The notes under the pieces are model-generated. The model was not told the DNA's origin and did not search any database. It saw nothing but the letters and a program-made list of their open reading frames with translations. From the NCBI RefSeq assembly GCF_000151315.2, contig NW_011887299.1:1078885-1142884 (forward strand): a DNA stretch of 64,000 bases. Direction: 5' to 3'. Each line of letters opens with the position of its first letter. The first letter of the stretch is position 1. The position numbers were made by a program, and so were the translations under genes. Of this stretch, positions 10,921 through 21,600 are shown piece by piece. Source of the DNA: Capsaspora owczarzaki ATCC 30864 (taxonomy: Eukaryota > Opisthokonta > Filasterea).

Positions 10921-12000
10921 TTATAGTGCTGCAGAACGCTTGGAGGCTGGCAACGGCAGCGCGTCCAAGGGCACCAACAGCCGCAGCTTGTCGTCAAACC
11001 GCGACATGCAGCCGCAATGGTTGCATCGGAAGCGAAGGAGCAGGCGAAAGCGAATGTCAAAGTGGCAGTAGGGACAGTTGGCCTTCCAAAAGTAGCTCTG
11101 TCGGTCCATTCCAAACATCACATACATGAGCGCAGCGTGAGTGTGCCAAAAAAAACAAGAAAAAAAGGCGACAAAACACCGAGTTCGAGTTCATTGTCAG
11201 AAAGTAGCGACAGACCTCGTGCAGCTTTTGTGGAAAGCCCTTGATCACGCGCCACAGGAGCCAACCGACACCAATGTAAGCGGCAAGCGCCAAGCAAAAG
11301 ATGGCTGCCGCCTGCAGAATGCCTCCAGCATAGGAGATGGTCGAGGTGACAAGTCGCTTCCAGCCCTCCGTGGCGACAACATCCGTCATCAAGGCCGACG
11401 ACAAATCGGTGAGCTTTGTCTGGAGAAGGAATTCCAGCATGGCGCGCACGAGCGGCACAAACAGGGACGGCCGAAAGAGCATGAGCAGCAAACCCAGCGC
11501 AAACCCAACGTAAACTCCCAGATCGCGCATGGACACTGCGTGAAATGCGACCATCGGGAATGGTCTGTACATGCGCTGGCTATTTCTTTGAGTGAATACG
11601 CCAAACTCCATCGTGGCGGGGTCCTACCATGCCAAAAAAACCAAAAGTGCTTTTGCAGTCAGTGAACAATTTGGCTCAAATTTTTGTTGGCTTGTTTTTC
11701 CACTCAACGTTCGGCACAAGTGCTGTTGCTCACCTGGTCCAAGTGAACACCCAGGCCGTTGACATCGTAGTGCACGGCATTGGTGATGAGCGCATTCTCG
11801 AGTCGCAATGTTCGTGGCGAGGCAAATTTGCGCATCAGAATGACTTTGCGGACTGCGTTGCGGAATCGCTCGCGAGCCAGTCTCCGCCGTGCATTGAGGC
11901 GCTGGACTGCGGTACGTTGGCGCTGAGCAGTCTGTTGGCCGTCCGGCTGCTGCGGTGATGGCCTGTGTGCCCACTGTCCGACTGAGCGCAGCAGGTCCAT
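10921..12000 (-). CDS. Unknown two-TM protein with C-terminal zinc ribbon
   Basis: I do not recognise the family. Three exons (12000-11734, 11623-11216, 11097-10921), all phase 0, give 283 residues. The N-terminal quarter is Gln/Arg-rich and basic (for example RLNARRRLARERFRN). Exon 2 carries two hydrophobic segments suited to span a membrane, around LGVYVGFALGLLLMLF and ILQAAAIFCLALAAYIGVG, separated by about 65 residues. Exon 3 holds CPYC, then 13 residues, then CNHCGC, a zinc-ribbon-like arrangement, and ends shortly after. An integral membrane protein with a metal-binding tail is inferred. It is divergent to the mitochondrial carrier gene and convergent with the epimerase gene. An upstream in-frame ATG at 12183 is less likely. 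Confidence 0.65.
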
Positions 12001-12820
12001 TCTTGGTTGTGTGTTCCGAATGAATAAGGACGACTGATGTTGACTTTTGCCGTTTCGTTCTCCGACAAGACAGAACTTTCCACTTTGACATGAAAACCAG
12101 ATTCTTGTTTGTTTTCCCCACTTTGCAACAATTCTCACAATCTCAGACTTTCCCGCTTTTTTCAAAAAGCAGACTCCGTCCAAGAGCTCGGCTGTCTGTC
12201 TGTTCCTCGTCTGTCTTCCGTCTCTGATGTTGGATTTTTTTGATCTTTTTTTTTTTTTTTTTTTTTTTTTGTTGGGTTTTTTTTCAACTTTGGTCGGTTT
12301 GCGTGATCTGCAATGCTGGGTTGAAAAGGCACGACGACGATCAGCATGTTTTGGGTGATTGTGTGTACACCGATCAACTCAGCTCAGTTTCAGCTCAGTT
12401 CAGTTCAGTTCAGTTCCAGTGGCGGAGTGATTGTGAGTGATTGTGAGTGAGTTTGGGTGAAACGGTCAGTGACTACGTGAGTCCCCCGCAGTCGCTTCCG
12501 CTTCAGTCGATCACCGATCGTCATTTTATTGCAATGATCAAAACTCGAGTACTCCTTTCCATCCATCGAATGGCATTGCGCGAACGATGATGCAAAGCAG
12601 CGCAGCGCGTGCCTTATCACTCGCTCACACTTTTTCCTTCGCCATTCTCCATTGTCATGCATCAAGCACTCACTTCACTCACTTCACTCGACCTTACACT
12701 TTGGAACGCTTTCGCTCAGATTCTCTGTTTTGCACCCGTCCGACATTACTGAGCAGGAACGGAACATCCTCCCAAGAACAAACCACTTGAACGATTGAAG
12801 AAGCCTCTTATCAAAAAGCC
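12001..12820. promoter_or_regulatory. Divergent promoter region
   Basis: Lies between the zinc-ribbon protein start and the Sfc1-like start. It has a poly-T run (12247-12270), tandem CAGTT-type pentamers at about 12379-12418 and GTGATTGTGA repeats at about 12427-12450. An E2F-like core TTTCCCGC occurs at 12149-12156, but one or two such 8-mers are expected by chance in a window this size. No open frame is supported. Confidence 0.4.
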
Positions 12821-13949
12821 ATGCCGCCAGCAAAGGAAAACACCAACCGGACATTCATGGCCAACCTCGTCGCTGGTGGTAGCGCGGGTCTGGCCGAGTC
12901 ATGCATCTGCCATCCGCTCGACACAATCAAGACGCGCATGCAACTGCAGCGCAACCGCGGCGTAAGTGAAAAAGGCGGATTCGGTTTGACTGTGGTGGTT
13001 TATTTTTTTATTTATTTTTTTTTTGTCGGTCGATCGCTCACCCACCCTCCTCCTTCTCACTCCACAGGCAAGCATCGGACCGTTCGGAACAGCAAAAAAG
13101 ATCATCCAAATTGAGGGCGTCATGGCCTTGTATAAAGGACTGACGGCGGTCGTGTCGGGCATCGTCCCCAAGATGGCCATCCGCTTTTCGTCGTTTGAGG
13201 CCTTCAAGTCGGCCATGGCGTCTGCAGACGGCACCGTCAGCCGCTCGCGCGTCTTCCTCGCCGGCACGCTTGCTGGTGTGACTGAGGCCGTCCTTGTTGT
13301 GACGCCGATGGAAGTGGTTAAGATTCGCCTGCAGGCGCAACGGCACTCGCTCGCAGACCCGCACGACGCGCCCCGCTACCGTGGCTCCATCCACGCTGCG
13401 GCCATGATCATCAAGGAGGAGGGTCTGTCTGCCCTGTACAAGGGCGTCATCCCCACCGTCTTGCGACAGGCAACCAACCAGGCCGTCAACTTTACTGCCT
13501 ACCGCGAAATTAAGGAGACTTGGCTGCGCTACTCGCCCGAAAAGAAGGAGCTCGAGTCCTGGCAGCACTTGCTCGTCGGCGGTGTCAGCGGCGCCATGGG
13601 TCCGCTCGCCAACTCGCCCATCGACGTCATCAAGACCCGCCTGCAAAAGCAGCGCACCATTCCCGGCGAGACCCCCAAGTACAACGGCGTGTCGGGCACC
13701 ATCCAAACCATGTTGAAAGAGGAAGGCATCCGCTCCTTCTACAAGGGACTGACGCCCCGTCTCATGCGCATCGTTCCCGGCCAGGCCATCACCTTTGCCG
13801 TGTACGAGCGCGTTTCCACCTTCCTTGCCGTTAACAACTTGTTGCAAAAGCAGCCAAAGGAGGTCCTTCCAGAGCTCAGCCGACGGGCCAAGGAGCAAGG
13901 CGCCACGGCCACGACCGAAGCCGCACCCGCTGCTTCCACCGGTGCTTAA
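12821..13949 (+). CDS. SFC1: Mitochondrial succinate/fumarate carrier (Sfc1/ACR1 type)
   Basis: Inner-membrane carrier of the SLC25 family, 340 residues from two exons (12821-12961, 13068-13949; phase 0). Three tandem repeats each carry the carrier signature: PLDTIKTRMQ, TPMEVVKIRLQ and SPIDVIKTRLQ. Several diagnostic stretches match yeast Sfc1: PKMAIRFSSFEAFKSAM, EAVLVVTPMEVVKIRLQAQ, RQATNQAVNFTAYREIKE and PGQAITFAVYE. In yeast this protein exchanges cytosolic succinate for mitochondrial fumarate and supports growth on two-carbon sources. That role is inherited by homology. The intron has a T-rich 3' end. A citrate-type SLC25A1 relative is the main alternative, but the matched stretches favour Sfc1. 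Confidence 0.88.
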
Positions 13950-14397
13950 TTTCAACGTGTTGTCCTGCTCTCTTTTTTTTTCTTCTTTGTTCTTCCTTGG
14001 ATTTTTTTTTTTTTGCTTCTTTTTTCGTCAACTTTTTTTTTGAAATTTATTGCATCTACACCAGTAGCGCAGATGTACGGTTTTGTTCCATTGTTTCAAT
14101 CCAATTCATTGTCTTTTTTGACTTTATTGACGCAACGAACAACCCCAAAAGTTTATGTGATTGAAACAACACACACGCTCGATACTCGAATTCGACAAAA
14201 GCGACGTGTTGTCGGTCTGAGCGGCTACGAGTCGAGAATGGAAAACATGGCCACGCGGTATTGACGTGATCGAGGATTTCGCACAAGGATGAACGGCATC
14301 GGACTAGGTGTGGGGGGGGGGGTTGAAAAGCAACGGCAGCTGTGAGTCCATGCGGCAAAAGACAACAAAAACCAATCATTGCGCATCTGTGCTATAC
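13950..14397. other. Convergent intergenic region
   Basis: Lies between the carrier stop and the POP1 stop. It has several poly-T tracts (13973-14042) and a G run near 14314-14323. No coding frame is supported; probably 3' UTRs. Confidence 0.45.
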
Positions 14398-17300
14398 TCA
14401 CTCGCGTAGGGCTCTTGACGACGCCAGCTCAAGCAACGACGCCAGAGTGCAGAACGCAACGCCAAACCCGCTAGCTCGTGTGAACGAATAGCCGCCTGTC
14501 GTCACAAATCCCATGATTTCGCGGGTTGAGGTCACCTGTGAATTCCACCAAAAATAAGAAACCAAAAGCAAACGAGCGAATGAGAGCGGTTGAATTTGGG
14601 AAAATCTGGGAGGTGAGGGGAGATGTGCGAGCACAACACACCAAACGCACCGTTCGACCAGCAGCCGCAATATTGCCTCGCACGCTTGGCGTCGAGAGGT
14701 CGGAAGCCGTGTGTTTACCCTCGACTGGCCCGGCAAAGTCAAGGGAGGTGGCAAGCTCGGCGCAATCGGCTCCGGTCGGCATGCAAATCATGGCATTGTA
14801 GCTCGGCACCCCTTTCGAGAGCATCTTGATCTTGATACAGACAAGGATGGAATGAACAGGACCGGCTTTGAGCTTGTCGAGCGAGCCGGACGTCGAGGAC
14901 GCGCTAGACTTGCGGGAGAGACCGAGTGCTTGGTCGAGGATTTCAAGTGCAACTCGATCTCGCAGGACAAAGTACGAAAAGTTGTCAATTCCGCCAAGGG
15001 CGGTCGAGATGATGCGCTTTCGAAGAGTTTGTCCGTCAGAGTTAGTATCTGTGGGTTGTTGTGCAGCAGCTCGTTGTTGCGCTGCCTTGCGGCCGGCAAA
15101 GGTGCGGGGATGGATGGCATTGGAGCGCGCTTGATCAACAACAAACACGGCAGAAGATGCATCATAGTCTGAGCCAACAAGAGCGTCGACTTGCTGCGAC
15201 GACGCACGCCGCTCCCAAACGGCCAGCAGCCAGGTCCACGCAGCGTAGAACGGCGAAGGGGTGCCAATGCGAAGATAATTCACGCGCTTGGCTTTCGGAT
15301 AGCGCGAATGCTTGGCGGACAACGCCATGGCTCGCTGGCGAGCAAGAGCACGATGCGCCACCGTGTCGGGGAAGTCGATTGGGAACTGGAGGTCACCACT
15401 TTCGAGCGCAGTTCGCTCCAGATCTTCTTGGCCAATCGCACGCGCGCCAGCATACGTGAGGCTCCGCCAGAATGCAGAACCAAACTTGGCGGGTGCAAAA
15501 AACGAGTAGCCGCTGGCGTACCCGATTGCGGGTCCACTCAGAGCCTGTCGGATGAGAGACTTGGTGACGGCGGCTTGTTGCAGGCGATCGCACGTCCGCG
15601 CACCGGCCACAGCTCGTTGAAGCGCGGCACTGACCGCCGGCTTTTTTGGTTGCTGTTGGCGACTGCCCTGTGCCTGTGTTTGCCTCTCGAGCTGAAGCCG
15701 CCGTTGCTTCTCGAGCTTTGCACGCAGCGTTTTTGGAATCGAGGAGGAGGGCGCGGACGACGCTTGCGTGGAAGCGTTGCGAACGTGGTTGACAAACTGC
15801 GCCGAGCTTCCGCTCGATCCCGGTGTTTGCACAAGGATGAGCGGAATTGGAGTGTCTTCCTCGGAGTGAATGGTCGCTTTGTTTGGCAGAAGGTACTGTT
15901 GCCGGCGCTCGTGCAGCTCTCGTTCCGACACTTGGTGGTCTTGCACAAACGTACGCGAGACCTTGTCCCACAACAAGGAGGCACCTCCGTTATACGATAG
16001 CGCCAAGTCTGGGTTGTTGACGTCTTGGTGGCCACGCTGCTGCTGCTGCTGCTGCTGCTGATGTTGCAGCAGCTGATTGAATGTACTCGAGTTGAGCGCT
16101 TGAATTCCGCGCGCAACGTTGGCAATGTTGCTCGGATTGGCATGCGCAGCTCGGCGCTCTTCAACATGAACAGCTCGGCGCATGGTGGAACGATGAACTG
16201 TGCGAGGATCGTGCACGTCAAGCGCAAACACGGTTCGCGGTGGAAGCGCGGCAGCGTTGTGCAACGTGGCCAGCGACGCCCAGACAATGTTGGATGTCAA
16301 CGAGTAGGGTTGCCAAAGGGCACTGGGTGGGAGTTGCTTCATGCGTTGCTTCAGGGCGAGACGACGCTGAAAGGTGGGTTTCGAGGACGCGCGCCGAGGC
16401 TCTCCCGAAAGCGGGTCTTCCACAGCACGACGCTTGGCGGAATGTTGCGGCACATAACGGTTTTGTTTAGCCAATTGACGCTGTGCTTTTCGCGCTGCGC
16501 GATCGTTCTGTTGTTGCTCCCATCGTTGCAGGGAAGTGATTCGACGACGCTGTTGCCGAGCATGCCAGTCATTGGTTGTGGAGGCTGTTGCGATTGTGCC
16601 AGTAGTCTGAACCGTGGAGGATGTTGTTACTGTAGTGGTACCAGAGACTTTGCGCTTTTGCGCGCGTGCATCGTCGTCGTCGTCGTCGTCGTCGTCGGTG
16701 TCCTCGGCATCGTCGTCAGACCCGCTTGCCTCTTCTTCGTCGCTCGTAAACTCGTCGTGATCAGTAGCAGTGCTCTTCTCTCGTGTTACAGTTGACGTTG
16801 ATGCAATGCCTCCTTCAGAAGATGCGGGTACATTAGTGCTGCCAAGCCGCCGCCGAGGATGGCGACGATGCCGGTCTCGCCGATCCAGGAGCGACCGGAT
16901 TTGTTCTGGAAGAATCAAGCCATCCCGAATGTCCAGGATTTCATTCAAAAGAGCGTGTGACCACGGCCCTGTTAGTTGAAACTGCACAATCTCCTTCCGC
17001 CGATCCAAGACCAGAACGTTCCTGCTTTGGGAAGACTTGACGGCCTGGCGCAGGGCGAGCAGCGCTGCATGAAAGCAGGCCGGATGAAACCACATCCAAA
17101 GAGCTCGATCCTCGGTGGTGGTGGTGGTGGTGTTGCAGGAGCTCGAATCCTCTCGCGTGTCCATCGCTGCTGTGTTTGAAGTGGCGTGATTGTTGCGCTC
17201 CACCGGTCGCCAGAGAAAAGAAAAGGGCCCAATGACACCCAATGGGTAGGAGTGAGGGGCAAACAGCATCGCATCGCCGGCTACTGCGCCTGTCAGCGCT

Positions 17301-18205
17301 GGAGATGCAGTGTTGTCCGCAGCGCTGGGATCTGTCGGGTGGCTGACCGCACCCAGCACCGAAAGGAGCTCCTGGAACGGACCAGCGAGCTCGATTATCC
17401 CATGATACGACGCATCGTGTGCTGTCACAGAATGCAGCGTCGCGCGGTGCGTCGCACGCATGCCGCGCTGAGCAGAACGCAGCGCAAGTCGGAATCCCCA
17501 CTGGTCGGCCATTTTCATCCGCTTTGCGTGCCAGACGTGCGTCTCGAGCCATCCTTTTGCCCTGGCACGCTTGAGCAAGTGACGATGACGTGCATTCGCA
17601 GCAATCCGTCGTCGCATTCGAGTCGGGCGCTTGACGGCTTGGATGGTGCGTCGGATTCGCGCGTAGATGCGTTTGCGTGCACGCTTGCTCACCGACCGGC
17701 CCGTCTCGCGCTGAATCTTGTCCACACGCACTGTCGTTGCAGACTCTGCAGCCATTGCGACTGGGAGTCCCTTTGCGCTCAGTCCGTCGCCAGCGTTGTT
17801 GGCTTGTTGGCCGCCGCCGCCCCGTGCGATCGCCTCGGTCTCGCGCTGAGCCGCCGACCGCGACCGCTTTGGCACGCGCTTGACATTGTGGCTCATTGCT
17901 CTCCGACGCATGTGTCGCGGGAGTGTCTGGAAGACGCGCCGTCCGCCGCCGCCGTTGACGGGCTCGTTCAGCGCATGGAGCATGGTCTGAATCTCACGAG
18001 CGCGCGCGGCCGCGAACTGGGCGACGGCGATTGCGCTGGCAGGGCCCGACGATGATGCTGATGATGATGATGATGCTGATGGCATGGTGGAGGTGGATGC
18101 AGGCGAGGCGGTTTGGCTGGGACGCGGGGTTCCGGTCGGAGTGGATCGCTGCGAGCCGCCAGCAGACGGAGGAGGTCGCTTGAGTGACCCACTGCCGCTA
18201 CTCAT
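14398..18205 (-). CDS. POP1: POP1, RNase P/MRP protein subunit
   Basis: Large basic scaffold subunit of the RNase P and RNase MRP ribonucleoproteins, acting in the nucleolus in tRNA 5' and rRNA processing. About 1230 residues from two exons: 18205-14651 and 14535-14398, phase 0. The N-terminal POP1 signature is clear: FQTLPRHMRRRAMSHNVKR, then RMRRRIAANARHRHLLKRA and WLETHVWHAKRMKM. The central part carries a long acidic run (Asp-rich, near 16676-16745) and a Gln tract (near 16033-16072). The C-terminal POP1 block includes GVPSYNAMICMPTG. The last exon gives REIMGFVTTGGYSFTRASG, matching the glycine-rich end of the family. The donor at 14650 (GTGCGT) was chosen because it restores this end. 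The protein is longer than human POP1 because of the low-complexity inserts. Confidence 0.92.
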
Positions 18206-18612
18206 TATGTGGTGGAGTGGTGGGATCGGAAGTGGGGGAGGAGGAGGAGGAGGAGGAGGAGGAGGAGGAGGAGGAGGAGGAGGAGGAGGATGAGGAGGAG
18301 GAGGTCAAACGACGCGGGAAGGGTCGTCTGAGAAACAAAGAAAAGGACTGAGACGCTGAGAAACGAAAACACGATTTAGAAAAAAAACAAAAGCAAGGAA
18401 CCAACCAGCCCATTCCCGCTCGATCGGTCACCGAGCTAGACGTCTATGTGTGTTTGTATGTGCGCCTGTGCGACTGTGAGACTGGGTGCGGGGTGCATTG
18501 ATGGGGTGCCATTGAGGGGATGGCGTTGGGGGGTGAGTGTAGTGAGGGGTTGGCCACTTCTCATTGTTGTTAACTTGATTGTTGTTGTTGTTGTTGTTGT
18601 TTTGCTTTCCAA
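18206..18612. promoter_or_regulatory. Divergent promoter region between POP1 and the receptor kinase
   Basis: 407 bp shared by two start codons facing away from each other. It contains a GGA microsatellite and a short GTT repeat just before the plus-strand ATG. Nothing else recognisable. Confidence 0.45.
18239..18304. repeat. GGA trinucleotide microsatellite
   Basis: About 20 nearly perfect GGA units with one TGA interruption, immediately upstream of the POP1 start codon on its 5' side. Purine-strand asymmetry of this kind can form triplex DNA; any effect on the two flanking promoters is speculative. Confidence 0.9.
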
Positions 18613-21600
18613 ATGGCTGTTACGCGGCTGCCTCTGTCGCTGGGGGCCGTCCTGGTGCTGCTGGCGGTGATGCCGCACATCCATTCATGCAATGGTATGC
18701 GTCCGTGTTCAATGCTGTGATTTGCCTTCCGCTTCGACTGGGGGTGAGCAGGCCGCGCGCCGGGTGGGTGAGTGGGTGGACGAGCGGGTTTCATTGTTGT
18801 TTGACTCTGCAGATACAAGCAGCGTCGCGCGAGTGACTTGCGGTCAGCGCTGAGACGTTTGGGTTGTGTATTGCAGTGCAGGGGGCGGAGGGGGAGGGTG
18901 TGCGTGTTGGGGAAGGGCAGTGGAGGCGGTTGATCTGAAGCTGATTAGCGCGATTTCAAACAAGGCGAATCTATTGCAGTTCGTACAAGCAGCAGCAAGG
19001 ACGACGACTCGTCGTACACCATTCAGCAATATATTACCAATATAAATCAGCTTGAAAACACAGAGAGCTGTTGCAGGGACTTGATTGCGTAGATGGTTGC
19101 TAAGCGCGCAATTTGGATTTAACTTGCTTGTTGAACCTCACTTTTTAAACAGCCGCATTCGGCATGACTGACGACGGATGGTAGGTTTGAAGCTAGCGAG
19201 GTCTATGGTGGGTTTGCTCCAATGGACTTACTTTGTCGCAATACAGGTTCCCCCTGTTTACTCTGGAAAGTGCCAATTGGGAATCCGCCGATGTTGGCAC
19301 GGAAACGCAGTGTTATTTTGCAGGGGTAAGGCGGCCAAGCATGAAGCATGGAATAAACGCAAGAGAGAGGGTCGAGAGATTTCTGACAAGACACATCATG
19401 CAATGTTTGAACACGGCCAGTTCCGGTCGCAGCATAACAATCACGATGAAGACCGTTGGTGGAACTACCGCAAGCATTGCATCTCTCATTCTGGTGAGCA
19501 AATCACGAAAGGGAACGTTCCCGACCAAAACTACTTTCAGATGAACGACTGGGACCAGGTAATAAGCTTTGGATTCGCATTCAGGATGGATGTAGCTTGT
19601 GTTGATCTGGAGCTGATGCCTGTTGGTTTGACAGGATTTCAGCTGGACTGCCACGGCAGGTCGAACAATCTACGGAATGAACTCACGCCACTGGAACACC
19701 AAAGAAGATCGTCTTTATCAAGTGAAAACCGTTCAAATGATTTCCGAGTTCGAGTACACGGGTGGTTGTTCGACGACTGGCGAAGTGAACAACTATGACG
19801 GACCTCTGGACTACTCATGCCCCCAGCCTTTTCAGTATATCGCTGGCATGTCTTCAGGTAAAGAATCGTACGATTGGTGGATCCCAAGAATGTGATCTCA
19901 CCTGCGTGATCTTCAGTGAATGACAACGACGCAGAAGACCGGCGCTGGAAGTACACCTGTTGCAGCATGGCAGCCAAGTCGTGCGGTTCGCCAGCATTCT
20001 TCACTTCTGGAACTTGGAGCTGCAACCGACAAACAGTTGGTGGAGTTTGCACTCATACTTGTGCCACCGGTACTCGGTCAACATCCGCTTCAGGCAATGT
20101 TACGTGCCAAGCGGACAAGTCTTGGTCGTCCCGCACTTTCCAATGCAACACCATCAACTGTGGCAATCCAAGCAATCCAGCGAATGGCAAACTCACTTGC
20201 GGGAGCACGACTTGTAAGAGCTTTGATGCTGTTCTACTGTCCGGATGCGTCCGCATGCAAAACTCATCGAATGATGGTTTGTTTGTTTTCGTTTGTTTTT
20301 TCGACAATGCCCTTTAGATCAGGGAACTTGCTCTATGAGCTGCAACAATGGATATCAGCTGTCTGCCGCCGCAACCATCACTTGCTCAGACTATGGCAGC
20401 TCTTTCGGTTGGACGTCTCATTCGAGCTCTTGTAACATTATCGCAAACTACTGCCCCGCCCCGCCAACCTCAATCACTCTCGGCAGCGTGAGCTGCCAGC
20501 CGACCACTCGCAGCATCGGAACAGTGTGCACCTACTCTTGCGATTCGGGCTATGTCGTGGACGGCACGTCGCAGCGTGTTGTTCCTGTCACTTGCCTGTC
20601 CAGCACTGCTTCTGTCGGTGTGTGGTCGCGCGAGACACCCACATGTGTTCTGTATGAGGAGCATTGCCCGCACACCATGGCAGCGCCAACCAATGGAGCT
20701 GTCAACTGTGATGGATACTCGCTTGGTGGTATCTGCACCGTTTCTTGCAACGCTGGCTTCTGTCTCCGCGGTTACGCACCGCTTGCTACTGTCAACTCAG
20801 TATGCGAAGGAAATTTCACCTGGACACACCCCGAGACATTCTACTGCGATCCGATCGCCTGCCCCGCGCTTTCTCTTGGTAACGGTGGACTGAACTGCGT
20901 TGGAGGAACGACTGCGTACAACTCGCAGTGCACCCCGTACTGCAACGCTGGCTACACACTGGAGGGAGACTACACTGGCGCAGTGCGCTGCAACGCTTCG
21001 CAACAGTGGAACGCAACCCTGGCGGACTGCCAGATTGTTTCGTGCGACCCTCTGCTTCTCGAAAACGGTGCCATCGACTGCACCAATGGCAACACAAACT
21101 ACCTCTCGGAATGCACACCGAGCTGCAATGCAGGCTACACCCTTGGCGGAGCCAACACAAATCCTGTGACGTGTCAGGCGTCGCGCGAGTGGAGCGCAAC
21201 GCTGCAAGCAGAATGCACGATTGTATCGTGCGATCCTCTGACGCTTGAAAACGGTGCTGTTCTGTGCACAAACAACAACACAAACTATGGATCCGAGTGC
21301 ATCCCGAGCTGCAACCCCGGCTACTCGCTTGGAGGAGACTATGCCGATGTTGTCGAGTGCTTGGCGACGCGAGAGTGGGACCGACCGATGGAGGCCTTCT
21401 GCACCCTTGTTTCATGCAATGTTCTGACGCTTCCGCACGGCACTGTGCACTGCACGAATAACTCGACCGACTTTGGCTCTGAATGCATGCTGTCGTGCAA
21501 TGAGGGCTTTCAGTTGGCCGATGCGGGAGCGACCGGCCTCCGCTGCACAGCTGCTGGAAACTGGAATGTCAGTTCGGTTCCGCAATGTGCTGCCATCAAT

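Noticed and set aside
13038-13955. 305-codon minus-strand frame opposite the Sfc1-like carrier
   Set aside because: Shadow frame; the plus strand encodes three full SLC25 repeats.
14651-14720. Earlier donor (GTAAAC at 14718) for the POP1 intron
   Set aside because: It leaves phase 1 while the acceptor needs phase 0. The GTGCGT donor at 14650 keeps the frame into the conserved C-terminus.
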